Origin: CAYRFE01 sp964423645 [NCBI: uncultured bacterium]
GTDB taxonomy: Bacteria; Macinerneyibacteriota; Macinerneyibacteria; Macinerneyibacteriales
Length of the DNA stretch: 5,726 bases
Direction: 5' to 3'
Assembly (NCBI GenBank): GCA_964423645.1
Contig: CAYRFE010000070.1
Coordinates: forward strand, 1 to 5,726
Below the pieces are notes generated by a model. That model was not told the origin of the DNA, made no database searches, and saw nothing but the letters and a program-made list of their open reading frames with translations. The translations under genes were made by a program, and so were the position numbers. The first letter of the stretch is position 1. The number at the start of each line of letters is the position of its first letter. This document shows positions 1 through 5,724 of the stretch, piece by piece.

Positions 1-60
1 ATAATAGTGAAGCCGAAGCAAGCTTCGGGGAATTTGACCCATTTAGATTAAAATGAAACA
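1..60. other. Left-edge non-coding segment, possible insertion-sequence end
   Basis: The last 60 bases downstream of the gerW-like gene contain no gene. A small inverted repeat, CCGAAG-CAAG-CTTCGG, lies at 13-28 (6-bp stem, 4-nt loop). It has no T-run on either side, so it is a weak terminator candidate at best. Directly after it comes AATTTGACCC (31-40) followed by an AT-rich stretch. From memory, repeated TTTGACCC-type words flank many IS21-family (istA/istB) elements, so this may be the edge of one lying to the left. That is an inference: no transposase sequence is visible and the second repeat unit is degenerate (around 51-58). Confidence 0.3.
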
Positions 61-88
61 TTCCTGTAATGTGGAGTCTGTCGCAGAA

Positions 89-436
89 TTACCCGCTAAT
101 ATCTGTAGTGGAAGGATCAATGCTTTCATCATCGGGCAGTATTTTATTCGCAACATGTTCGGCAAGATCGACCAAGCGTGTAGTAAATGCCGACTTGTCT
201 GTGGTCGTGATAAACGACACTTTATTATCAACAATGGTTAAAAAACCCACCGGTTCCACGCTCCCACCGAGCCCGACAGCGTCTTTTTGACCAAATACGG
301 CAGTCCCCATACCAAACATTATTTTAGTTAATGGGATTACCGTGATCGAATCATTGACTATAATAGGCTTACCGGTAACCGTATTCGATTCTAAAAAGTT
401 TTTTAATTTGTCGAGAACTTCCGTAATATTTTCCAT
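89..436 (-). CDS. GerW/YtfJ-family sporulation-type protein
   Basis: This 115-residue soluble protein has the GerW (YtfJ) pattern. A GKPI segment (residues 22-25) is followed by TVIPLTKIMFG (32-42), a glycine-rich GLGGSVEPVGFLTI stretch (55-68) and an amphipathic C-terminal helix. There is no signal peptide and no membrane segment. In Bacillus, GerW is made during sporulation and is needed for germination with some nutrients; the molecular activity is not known. Homologues also occur in bacteria not known to sporulate, so the gene alone does not prove spore formation. The start is well supported: AAAGGAGG (446-453) lies 9 nt upstream of the ATG, inside the preceding gene, and the two genes overlap by 34 bp. 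B. subtilis YtfJ is about 150 residues, so this copy is on the short side, but both ends look natural. No good terminator follows. Confidence 0.85.
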   Translation of the reverse strand: MENITEVLDKLKNFLESNTVTGKPIIVNDSITVIPLTKIMFGMGTAVFGQKDAVGLGGSVEPVGFLTIVDNKVSFITTTDKSAFTTRLVDLAEHVANKILPDDESIDPSTTDISG

Positions 437-828
437 AATTCATATCCTCCTTTTATCGGGTTCACATAAAACTCTATTTTTGCATGCACAAGGCACAACA
501 TATCCGGTGATCGGTAGACACACATCATCGGCATCATCGGAAACACAATTGTATAATACCAGAAATATACTGCAGGTGTAAATACATTTTTTTCAGTTAT
601 CAATGCTCGTTCCACTCGTATATAGGGATGAAACTTTTTGGTTTTTTTTATAACTGCAAGTATGCGCTTCATTATTGCGATATAATCTGTTTTCCCTGAG
701 CGAAGAACGCCGTCTTGTCGTAATGCCTTCTTTCCTGTTACAATCTTTTTACTGTGATAAAGGATCCCGCTTTTAATCGTAACAGTTGCTTCCTCATGAG
801 ATAAACAGATATCTAATACTACTTTCAT
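403..828 (-). CDS. Small conserved-position protein, possibly DUF2953/YtfI-like
   Basis: This ORF encodes a basic 141-residue protein. I cannot assign it firmly from motifs. The tentative DUF2953 (YtfI) label rests mainly on position: in Bacillus and many clostridia a DUF2953 gene sits directly upstream of the YtfJ/GerW gene, as here. The C-terminal half (beta-like segments, a hydrophobic stretch VYFWYYTIVFPMMPMMCVY at 87-105, then a short amphipathic tail) is compatible with that family. The usual N-terminal membrane helix is absent, and at 141 residues it is shorter than the roughly 200 typical. The ATG overlaps the tmcAL stop in an ATGA arrangement (825-828) with no strong Shine-Dalgarno sequence of its own, which suggests translational coupling. 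The 3' end overlaps gerW by 34 bp. A 9-bp tandem duplication (523-540) encodes PMM-PMM. The coding call is fairly secure from the packing; the family call is not. Confidence 0.6.
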   Translation of the reverse strand: MKVVLDICLSHEEATVTIKSGILYHSKKIVTGKKALRQDGVLRSGKTDYIAIMKRILAVIKKTKKFHPYIRVERALITEKNVFTPAVYFWYYTIVFPMMPMMCVYRSPDMLCLVHAKIEFYVNPIKGGYELWKILRKFSTN

Positions 829-1991
829 AGCAGATCATACAATCGTCGTGAACGAATCTCATTTGTTTGAAAAACGGCTAATGAGGTAGCATTCACGCAA
901 TAATCTTTATGCGGGAACCGATACAAGGATGAGATCAAAGGAGTATCGGATACTTTCTTAATCGTACGTATGAGTTCTCGTCCCTTCATTGAAACACCTG
1001 CCAATACGACATACGGTAAACGGTGCTCGCATGCATATGTAAAGTCGCTTTTTGTGATTCCGAGAAATATTGACGTAAAAGCACGGCGAATGTGTGTCTC
1101 TGAATAACGTTTACTTTTCACGTTGTTGATGCAGTCAACCCACGATTCGGCATGAAGCATTGATTCAATAATACGGTTTTCAAGCCCCTCATTTACATCG
1201 CGATAACGACCAATCTCATTTCCTTCTCGTGTTATCGTGTAGCGTAAATAAGAAAATGCATCGTCAATTCTTTTTACACGATGTGACGTGAGGTACGATG
1301 CGACATCATGAGACACCGACCGTCTCCATGCGTCTTTCCCGTCATACAGCTGTATACGTATTCCGGATGCACTCATGATCGGTTGTTCACTGAGATCATT
1401 ATACTCGGCACCCTGTCTTTTAACGGAATTGAACACAACCGGCAACGATAATTTTATTGCATTTTTAATATATTCTATCCCTAAAATGACATTCGATCTA
1501 TTGAGAAAGTCATCCGATACATGAACACTCTCACGAATAACATCTTCACGCGCGGTCGCAAATGAGATACCTGTTTTAAGTTTCTCGCGAATAGATTGAT
1601 AATACATGATCTCATTATCGATAAGCCATTGCGCGATCTTTTTTAGCGACAGTATATCATCATGTTCAGAACCAAACGATACAGTCCCCTCTATACCCAA
1701 TGATTGTATTACTTTCATAGCGCCCAGCGCGAAATAATCTGCTGAAGCTGAGGCGAATAATACCGGTAAGACGAACACAAGATCAATACCGTTGGCGAGT
1801 GCCCACGTCGTTCGTTCTGAAACTCCTGCACATGTTGCATCTCCTCGTTGCGTATAATCTCCTGACATTATGGCCACAACATACTCACAACCTGTCATTT
1901 CGCGAGTTTTTTCAATATGATAAATATGCCCTTTATGAAGCGGATTATATTCCGATACAATAAACGCAACTTTTTTTGAACTGCTTTTCAT
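825..1991 (-). CDS. tmcAL: tRNA(Met) cytidine acetate ligase (TmcAL/YlbM)
   Basis: TmcAL uses ATP and acetate to make N4-acetylcytidine at wobble position 34 of elongator tRNA-Met, supporting accurate AUG decoding in the cytoplasm (established for the B. subtilis enzyme). The 388 residues match the family length of about 400. The N-terminal nucleotidyltransferase fold shows the ATP-binding HxGH motif in EYNPLHKGH (residues 14-22), MSGDYTQRGD (42-51), the block DLVFVLPVLFASASADYFALGA (split as DLVFVLPV 70-77 and SADYFALGA 83-91), FGSEH (106-110), SFATAR (143-148) and SNVILGIEYIKNA (166-178). A later SASGIR segment is also typical. The C-terminal part is helical and diverged, as expected. The ATG at 1991 is preceded by AAGGGG (2003-2008) at an 11-nt spacing, slightly long. 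It is the first gene of a three-gene cluster and overlaps the next by 4 bp. Its upstream gap has room for a promoter, but none is clear. Confidence 0.93.
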   Translation of the reverse strand: MKSSSKKVAFIVSEYNPLHKGHIYHIEKTREMTGCEYVVAIMSGDYTQRGDATCAGVSERTTWALANGIDLVFVLPVLFASASADYFALGAMKVIQSLGIEGTVSFGSEHDDILSLKKIAQWLIDNEIMYYQSIREKLKTGISFATAREDVIRESVHVSDDFLNRSNVILGIEYIKNAIKLSLPVVFNSVKRQGAEYNDLSEQPIMSASGIRIQLYDGKDAWRRSVSHDVASYLTSHRVKRIDDAFSYLRYTITREGNEIGRYRDVNEGLENRIIESMLHAESWVDCINNVKSKRYSETHIRRAFTSIFLGITKSDFTYACEHRLPYVVLAGVSMKGRELIRTIKKVSDTPLISSLYRFPHKDYCVNATSLAVFQTNEIRSRRLYDLL

Positions 1992-2097
1992 GTGATCAAT
2001 TACCCCTTACGGTAGTTTATACTCATTGTTAAAGTCAGGGAACTTTTTTTTTCGTCAATTGTTTCTTCTATAGAAACAACCAACCTCCTTTCAATGA
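1992..2097 (-). other. tmcAL leader region
   Basis: Intergenic stretch between the EamA-gene hairpin and tmcAL. On the minus strand it contains, in order: a perfect AAAGGAGG (2084-2091) with no plausible start codon at the right distance; an 8-bp inverted repeat TTGTTTCT/AGAAACAA with a 5-nt loop (2059-2079); TTGACG (2053-2058), a fair -35 hexamer; a run of nine A (2044-2052); TATAAA (2016-2021); and the tmcAL ribosome site. TTGACG and TATAAA are 31 nt apart, too far to form one sigma-A promoter, and neither has a good partner at 16-18 nt. A promoter for tmcAL is therefore likely here but not pinpointed. No riboswitch fold was recognised. Confidence 0.4.
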
Positions 2098-2130
2098 GAG
2101 CCGAATGCCCTCCCCCCGGGTGTTCGGCTC
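2098..2130 (-). terminator. Hairpin at the EamA gene stop, candidate terminator
   Basis: An inverted repeat, GAGCCGAA (2098-2105) with TTCGGCTC (2123-2130), overlaps the TGA stop of the EamA gene. Inner CCC/GGG pairs (2108-2110 with 2118-2120) extend it. In minus-strand RNA the two parts are split by a two-base mismatch; in plus-strand RNA those positions become G-U pairs, giving a continuous 13-bp stem. No T-run follows directly on the minus side. On the plus side a CTCTTTT tract begins 4 nt later. It could be a weak terminator or a 3'-end stabilising hairpin. Confidence 0.45.
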
Positions 2131-3007
2131 AACCTCTTTTATGAATCGGTCTATACAACGGAACTTCGGCAAAAATCATAGCAGTCACAATAACCATTCC
2201 ACCCAACGCACGTATGGGAATAAAATGCTCATTACCGATTGTCCACGCAAATACTGCGGCAAACACCGGCTCCAACGAAAATAGTATCGCCACTTTCACA
2301 GGATTTTCTCTTGTTTGAACGATCATTTGAATTAAAAATGCAGATAACGTCGGTAATAATGCGAGAAAGATAATCACGCCGATACTTTTTTGGTTTATCT
2401 GAAACGGAGCCCCGACGATTACCGCTATAATGATGCTCATAATCGCAGTCACTGCAAACTGTTGAAAAGTCAAGACATACGGATCACAACCTGATTTCAT
2501 ATAACGGTCAGCTAAAATGATATGCATTCCATATGCTGCGGCGGTGATAAGGGTCATTACGTCACCCGCATTCACTTCATGTAACCCCCCTGTAAGAAGC
2601 CATAAACCCGCAGAAGCGAGAACAACTGCTATCATTTTTTGCTTCCCCGGTCGTATTCGAAAAAGAAGTAATGAAAACAACGGAACAAATATCACAAACA
2701 ATCCTGTTATAAATGCAGAATTGGACGCGGTAGTAACCGCTAAACCTATGGTCTGGGGTGAATATATCAAAAACAAACAGATTCCCAGAAGCATACCTTT
2801 ACCCAACCGGTCAAAAATATTGCGTTTTAAAAATATACACAATATCAACATCCCTAATGCAGCTAATGTAAAACGGTATCCTACAAGAATATGAGGAGAT
2901 ACTGAATGAAGCGTATCTTTTACGATCACAAATGTTGAACCCCATATTGCAGCCGCATAGATAAGCCCGGCATTCATGAGCCAATGAATAGATGTTTTTT
3001 TATTCAT
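2129..3007 (-). CDS. EamA/DMT-superfamily membrane transporter
   Basis: This encodes a very hydrophobic protein of 292 residues, the usual size for a ten-helix drug/metabolite transporter with two tandem EamA domains in the cytoplasmic membrane. Family signatures are AAIWGSTFVIVK in the first helix (residues 19-30), SP...YRF before the second (37-46) and SLEPVFAAVFAW near the end (244-255), which is the second-repeat hallmark. Family members export or import amino acids, metabolites or drugs; nothing here fixes the substrate. The open frame extends to a TTG at 3049, but I chose the ATG at 3007. Its product begins MNKK just before helix one, and an AAGGA lies upstream (14 nt, rather long), whereas the TTG and the ATG at 3031 lack any ribosome site. 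It stands alone between two hairpins, so it is probably its own transcript or expressed by read-through from the PPIase gene. Confidence 0.88.
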   Translation of the reverse strand: MNKKTSIHWLMNAGLIYAAAIWGSTFVIVKDTLHSVSPHILVGYRFTLAALGMLILCIFLKRNIFDRLGKGMLLGICLFLIYSPQTIGLAVTTASNSAFITGLFVIFVPLFSLLLFRIRPGKQKMIAVVLASAGLWLLTGGLHEVNAGDVMTLITAAAYGMHIILADRYMKSGCDPYVLTFQQFAVTAIMSIIIAVIVGAPFQINQKSIGVIIFLALLPTLSAFLIQMIVQTRENPVKVAILFSLEPVFAAVFAWTIGNEHFIPIRALGGMVIVTAMIFAEVPLYRPIHKRG

Positions 3008-3083
3008 ATAATTAAAAAATATCCTTCGCATTTTTTTGCAACAGAGCAACTTTTCTAATGTCTGTTAGTGGGTCTTCTCGTAA

Positions 3084-3114
3084 TACGGGAGAATGCGTAT
3101 CGCATTCTCCCGTA
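3084..3114 (-). terminator. Perfect 14-bp hairpin after the PPIase gene
   Basis: A perfect inverted repeat has 14-bp arms (3084-3097 and 3101-3114) with core GGGAGAATGCG and only a 3-nt loop. It starts 5 nt past the TAA stop of the cyclophilin gene. The stem is strong enough for a terminator but no T-run follows on either strand. It may therefore be a U-tract-less terminator or a 3'-end stabiliser. Confidence 0.55.
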
Positions 3115-3119
3115 AGATA

Positions 3120-3746
3120 TTATTGAAGTCGTTCAGCTTTTATGAGAATAACATCTTGCGCAGGAACATTTTGAAACGTGAATGCTTGCCCTTCATGGAC
3201 GACGGGAACATCTTTTGTTTTCACGGCGGCGATCGCGTCAACCACATCCAACCCTTCCACAACGGAGCCAAATACGCAATATCCCCATCCCGGGATGGTT
3301 TTATCTTTATGATCAAGACGTGTATTATCAACTAAATTGACAAAGAACTGTGACGTTGCACTGTCAACTACTTGTGTTCGAGCCATCGCGAGCGTTCCAC
3401 GAACATTGGACAAACCATTGTCGGCTTCGTTCTTTATCGGTTCATGATTCTCTTTTTCCTTTAATCCTGGCAACATACCCCCGCCTTGAATAACAAATCC
3501 GGGGATAACGCGGTGAAACACGGTACCATCATAGAACTTTTCATCAACATATTTCAAAAAATTGGCCACAGTGATCGGCGCTTTTTCCGCATCCAATTCG
3601 ATGACAAATACGCCCAAATTGGTTGTCATTTTTACTTTTGGTTTTTGCTGCATTTTTTTGTCCCCTTTCACATTTGCACTTTCCGGATTACACCCGACAA
3701 GCAACATCATCGTGACTGCACAAACAAGTAAAACTGTCTTTTTCAT
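3120..3746 (-). CDS. Lipoprotein cyclophilin-type peptidyl-prolyl cis-trans isomerase
   Basis: This enzyme catalyses cis-trans isomerisation of prolyl peptide bonds, here probably outside the cytoplasmic membrane. The 208-residue product begins MKKTVLLVC, has a hydrophobic signal segment and a lipobox LVGC (16-19), so Cys19 should be lipidated. A short polar linker follows, then a cyclophilin domain from about residue 38 to the end. [13 protein letters not shown] (77-89) carries the catalytic Arg79 with Phe84 and Gln87; SQFF (132-135) supplies Gln133 and Phe135. The cyclosporin-contacting tryptophan of human CypA is absent (TRLDH, 142-146), as in many bacterial cyclophilins. The frame is open to 3818, but the ATG at 3746 is clearly the start: AAGGAG lies 8 nt upstream and the signal peptide begins there. 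The extension would run through the upstream terminator. The gene sits 72 bp behind telA, with that terminator in between. Confidence 0.95.
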   Translation of the reverse strand: MKKTVLLVCAVTMMLLVGCNPESANVKGDKKMQQKPKVKMTTNLGVFVIELDAEKAPITVANFLKYVDEKFYDGTVFHRVIPGFVIQGGGMLPGLKEKENHEPIKNEADNGLSNVRGTLAMARTQVVDSATSQFFVNLVDNTRLDHKDKTIPGWGYCVFGSVVEGLDVVDAIAAVKTKDVPVVHEGQAFTFQNVPAQDVILIKAERLQ

Positions 3747-3773
3747 ACCTTCCACTCCTTTTTTATAGTTATC

Positions 3774-3797
3774 AAAAAGGGGCGCGATGCGCCCCTT
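3774..3797 (-). terminator. Intrinsic terminator after the xpaC-telA operon
   Basis: In minus-strand sense, AAGGGGCGC, a 3-nt loop and GCGCCCCTT form a perfect, GC-rich 9-bp stem (3777-3785 with 3789-3797). A run of five T (3774-3778, two of them in the stem) follows, then GATAAC. This is the classic Rho-independent layout, 21 nt past the telA stop. It lies only about 30 nt before the PPIase start, so it may act as a partial terminator or attenuator for that gene. Confidence 0.85.
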
Positions 3798-3818
3798 AGA
3801 AACGTATATTTCAAACAA

Positions 3819-4907
3819 TCATCCGCGAATTGAAATAAGCTTTTCTTTGAGTTCGGTTTCAATTTTAACGAGTTCTTGCTCCGCAGCCCTACGTTTTGAT
3901 TTACCTTCGGCTTGAATTTTGATTGTCTCCTCGAGGGTTGCAATCAAGTCTGCATTGGTTTTTTTCAATGTCTCGATATCAACAATGCCACGTTCTGATT
4001 CACGCGCAACTTCTATTGTTCCTTGTTTGAGCATTTCAGAATTTTTCATCAACAATTCATTCGTCGTATCACTCACTTCTTTTTGTAATTCAAGTGCTTT
4101 CTTTTGACGGAATAAAGTAATGGCTATAACAATTTGATTCTTCCATAAAGGAATGGTATTCAGAATCGAACTTTGTATTTTTTCAACCAGTGTTTGATCA
4201 TTATTTTGTATCATACGAATCTGCGGTGCAGCTTGAATAGCGATCATACGACTTAACAAAAGATCATGAATCTTCTTATCAAAACGATTTACAAAATTTG
4301 CAAAATCATTATATTTTTGTCGCTCCATCGGATCTTGAGACGCTTCGGCTTTAATTTTCATTTCCGGTAATATCACTTCTTGGAGCTCTTTCAATTTCAA
4401 CTGTCCGGCAGCGATGTGCAGTTCCAGATTTTTTAAATATTCAAGATTCTTCGCATACATATTGTCCAATAAGGTAATATCCTTTAACAACGTCATGCGT
4501 GCTTTATCAAGTTGATCAACTATTTTTTCAATTTGAACGCTCAATTTATCATAACGAGCAATAAAACGTTTTATTTGACTGACCAATGTGCCAAGAATGG
4601 GTATTTTCGCTATAAATGATTCTCCTGCAGAAAGCCGATCGACCCCCAGATCCTTGATCTTCACCACCATATCAGTGAGAACTTCGCCGACGTAGCCGCT
4701 GTCTTTTGAGCGAACTTCGTGGAGAATATTATCGGAGAATTGTGATATTTCTCTCTGTGCACCCACTCCGTAGGTCACCACAGCCTGAGAATCTTCCACA
4801 TTAATTTGATTGGCAATATCTTTTATCTGCTGTTGCTCATCTGCCGTAAACACCGACATATCAAGGGCTTGGGTTGGTTTAGCTAAACTCATGCTCGCAT
4901 CATTCAT
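3819..4907 (-). CDS. TelA/YaaN-family toxic anion resistance protein
   Basis: A 362-residue, largely alpha-helical, soluble protein of the TelA family (PF05816). The central hallmark runs from LSRMIAIQAAPQIRMIQNND (split as LSRMIAIQA 218-226 and PQIRMIQNND 228-237) through KIQSSILNTIPLWKNQIVIA (243-262). Long heptad-like helices lie before it (about 120-185) and after it (about 265-358), predicting an extended coiled coil. A short segment at 97-117 (FIAKIPILGTLV) is amphipathic or weakly hydrophobic and may touch the membrane. The name comes from plasmid tellurite-resistance loci. Many homologues are chromosomal and linked to resistance to cell-wall or membrane-active agents; the biochemical activity is not settled. 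The start is firm: AAGGAGG (4912-4918) lies 4 nt before the ATG. It follows the xpaC-like gene by 25 bp, the same pairing as xpaC-yaaN in B. subtilis, so the two products probably work together at the membrane. Confidence 0.93.
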   Translation of the reverse strand: MNDASMSLAKPTQALDMSVFTADEQQQIKDIANQINVEDSQAVVTYGVGAQREISQFSDNILHEVRSKDSGYVGEVLTDMVVKIKDLGVDRLSAGESFIAKIPILGTLVSQIKRFIARYDKLSVQIEKIVDQLDKARMTLLKDITLLDNMYAKNLEYLKNLELHIAAGQLKLKELQEVILPEMKIKAEASQDPMERQKYNDFANFVNRFDKKIHDLLLSRMIAIQAAPQIRMIQNNDQTLVEKIQSSILNTIPLWKNQIVIAITLFRQKKALELQKEVSDTTNELLMKNSEMLKQGTIEVARESERGIVDIETLKKTNADLIATLEETIKIQAEGKSKRRAAEQELVKIETELKEKLISIRG

Positions 4908-4932
4908 AGTTCCTCCTTATAAACGTTAACAA

Positions 4933-5565
4933 TCATTTTTGAGCCTTTTTTTCTTGTCCAAGGCCTTCCATTTTTATGGTACTTTCAAGAAGTTTCAATT
5001 CGGTATCAAGATCCATGACATCATCTTTAACTAATATTTCAAGTTGCTTTTCAAATGCATGATAAATAGTATCAAGGAGTTCTTCAACTTTTGCCAGCGA
5101 TTGTACAAGATCCGCTGATTTTACCCCACGCCCCGAAAGATCAATATATTTATCAACAATTTTGAGTGTCGAATCAAGATAATACGACAAAAACTGACGT
5201 GCAGTCTTGATATCTTTGGGATCTTTTTTGAAATTGTCGAATATTCTGTCGATGACACCTGCGATCGCATCGATCTTTTTCCCGACCGTTTCATTGAAAA
5301 TGTTTTTTCGAAAATCTTTTAATATCTTAAGTTTTTTATACCCCTCGGCAAGCGTTTCATCCAACATCGCCTGGGTTACACCGCCTGATAACTGTACATC
5401 GATTTCATCCTTTTGATGCAAAATAAATGTGCCCGCAACATATCCGCCGATAGCAAATATCAAGGAGGGCAAAAAACTGAACCTCACGAGTGCCCACGAC
5501 AAAAAAAACACTGCCCCGCCGATAATTCCGGAGATAATACCTCGCATGCTTTTATCCATACCCAT
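4933..5565 (-). CDS. xpaC: XpaC-family membrane protein
   Basis: This 210-residue protein has two predicted N-terminal transmembrane helices (about 9-27 and 31-49) joined by a very short turn. A cytoplasmic, charged, helical domain follows, with FRKNIFNETVGKKIDAIAGVIDRIF and a YYLDSTLKIVDKYIDL segment typical of XpaC. The family label, 5-bromo-4-chloroindolyl phosphate hydrolysis protein, comes from an early screen and no catalytic motif is visible, so enzymatic activity should not be assumed. The frame is open to 5637, but I chose the ATG at 5565. AAGGTGA ends 2 nt upstream (AAGG core spaced 5 nt), and the longer version would place its start inside the promoter with no ribosome site. An ATG two codons later (5559) is a close alternative. 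It is the first gene of a two-gene operon with telA; the pairing implies a membrane anchor or partner role for TelA. Confidence 0.85.
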   Translation of the reverse strand: MGMDKSMRGIISGIIGGAVFFLSWALVRFSFLPSLIFAIGGYVAGTFILHQKDEIDVQLSGGVTQAMLDETLAEGYKKLKILKDFRKNIFNETVGKKIDAIAGVIDRIFDNFKKDPKDIKTARQFLSYYLDSTLKIVDKYIDLSGRGVKSADLVQSLAKVEELLDTIYHAFEKQLEILVKDDVMDLDTELKLLESTIKMEGLGQEKKAQK

Positions 5566-5618
5566 ACTCACCTTTTTTGTAATAGTCAATCTTTGCAACC
5601 GCAACAGTAACGCGTACA

Positions 5619-5647
5619 AGCATATGCGGAACTGCATATTTTGTCAA
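5619..5647 (-). promoter_or_regulatory. Sigma-70/sigma-A-type promoter for xpaC-telA
   Basis: In minus-strand sense, a consensus -35 TTGACA (5642-5647) is followed at exactly 17 nt by TATGCT (5619-5624, 4 of 6 to TATAAT). The predicted start site falls about 45-50 nt before the xpaC ATG, leaving a normal leader with its ribosome site. An operator-like inverted repeat ATATGC-N6-GCATAT (5622-5639) fills most of the spacer and overlaps the -10, so a repressor could bind here. No other promoter in the window is as good. Confidence 0.65.
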
Positions 5648-5679
5648 CATATATCTTCATTTATGATCATACATGTAGC

Positions 5680-5724
5680 TCGCAAGGGAAAATGTCTCGC
5701 TAAATCGCAAGCGAAAATGTCCCG
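5680..5724. repeat. Two 20-bp direct repeats at 25-bp period, possible IS end
   Basis: Two copies of TCGCAAGSGAAAATGTCYCG (S = G/C, Y = C/T) lie at 5680-5699 and 5705-5724, 18 of 20 bases identical and separated by 5 nt (CTAAA). Read on the minus strand the unit contains GGGACATTTTC or a one-base variant. Short repeated transposase-binding units at the termini are a known feature of IS21-family elements, and from memory words like GGGACATTTTC are common there. The array runs to the window edge and no transposase gene is visible, so the element type is an inference; the repeat itself is plain. Confidence 0.6.

Noticed and set aside
342-581. 79-codon plus-strand frame across the gerW/YtfI-like junction
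   Set aside because: Antisense to two well-placed genes, no recognisable product and no ribosome site.
2011-2083. A 27-codon leader-peptide gene starting with TTG before tmcAL
   Set aside because: The TTG directly abuts the Shine-Dalgarno core (zero spacing), so initiation there is unlikely; kept only as a question in the findings.
2517-2894. 125-codon plus-strand frame opposite the EamA gene
   Set aside because: It is an antisense shadow of a clear membrane protein, with no family resemblance and no ribosome site.
3008-3049. TTG or upstream ATG start for the EamA transporter
   Set aside because: Neither has a ribosome site; the extra cysteine-rich basic residues do not belong to the family.
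3747-3818. N-terminal extension of the PPIase to 232 residues
   Set aside because: The extension reads through the telA terminator and would bury the lipoprotein signal peptide that begins at 3746.
5566-5637. N-terminal extension of the xpaC-like protein by 24 residues
   Set aside because: It has no ribosome site, would start inside the promoter, and adds a segment unlike the family; ATG at 5565 has AAGGTGA just upstream.
5680-5724. CRISPR array
   Set aside because: Only two units with a 5-nt gap; real spacers are about 30 nt and no cas gene is present.
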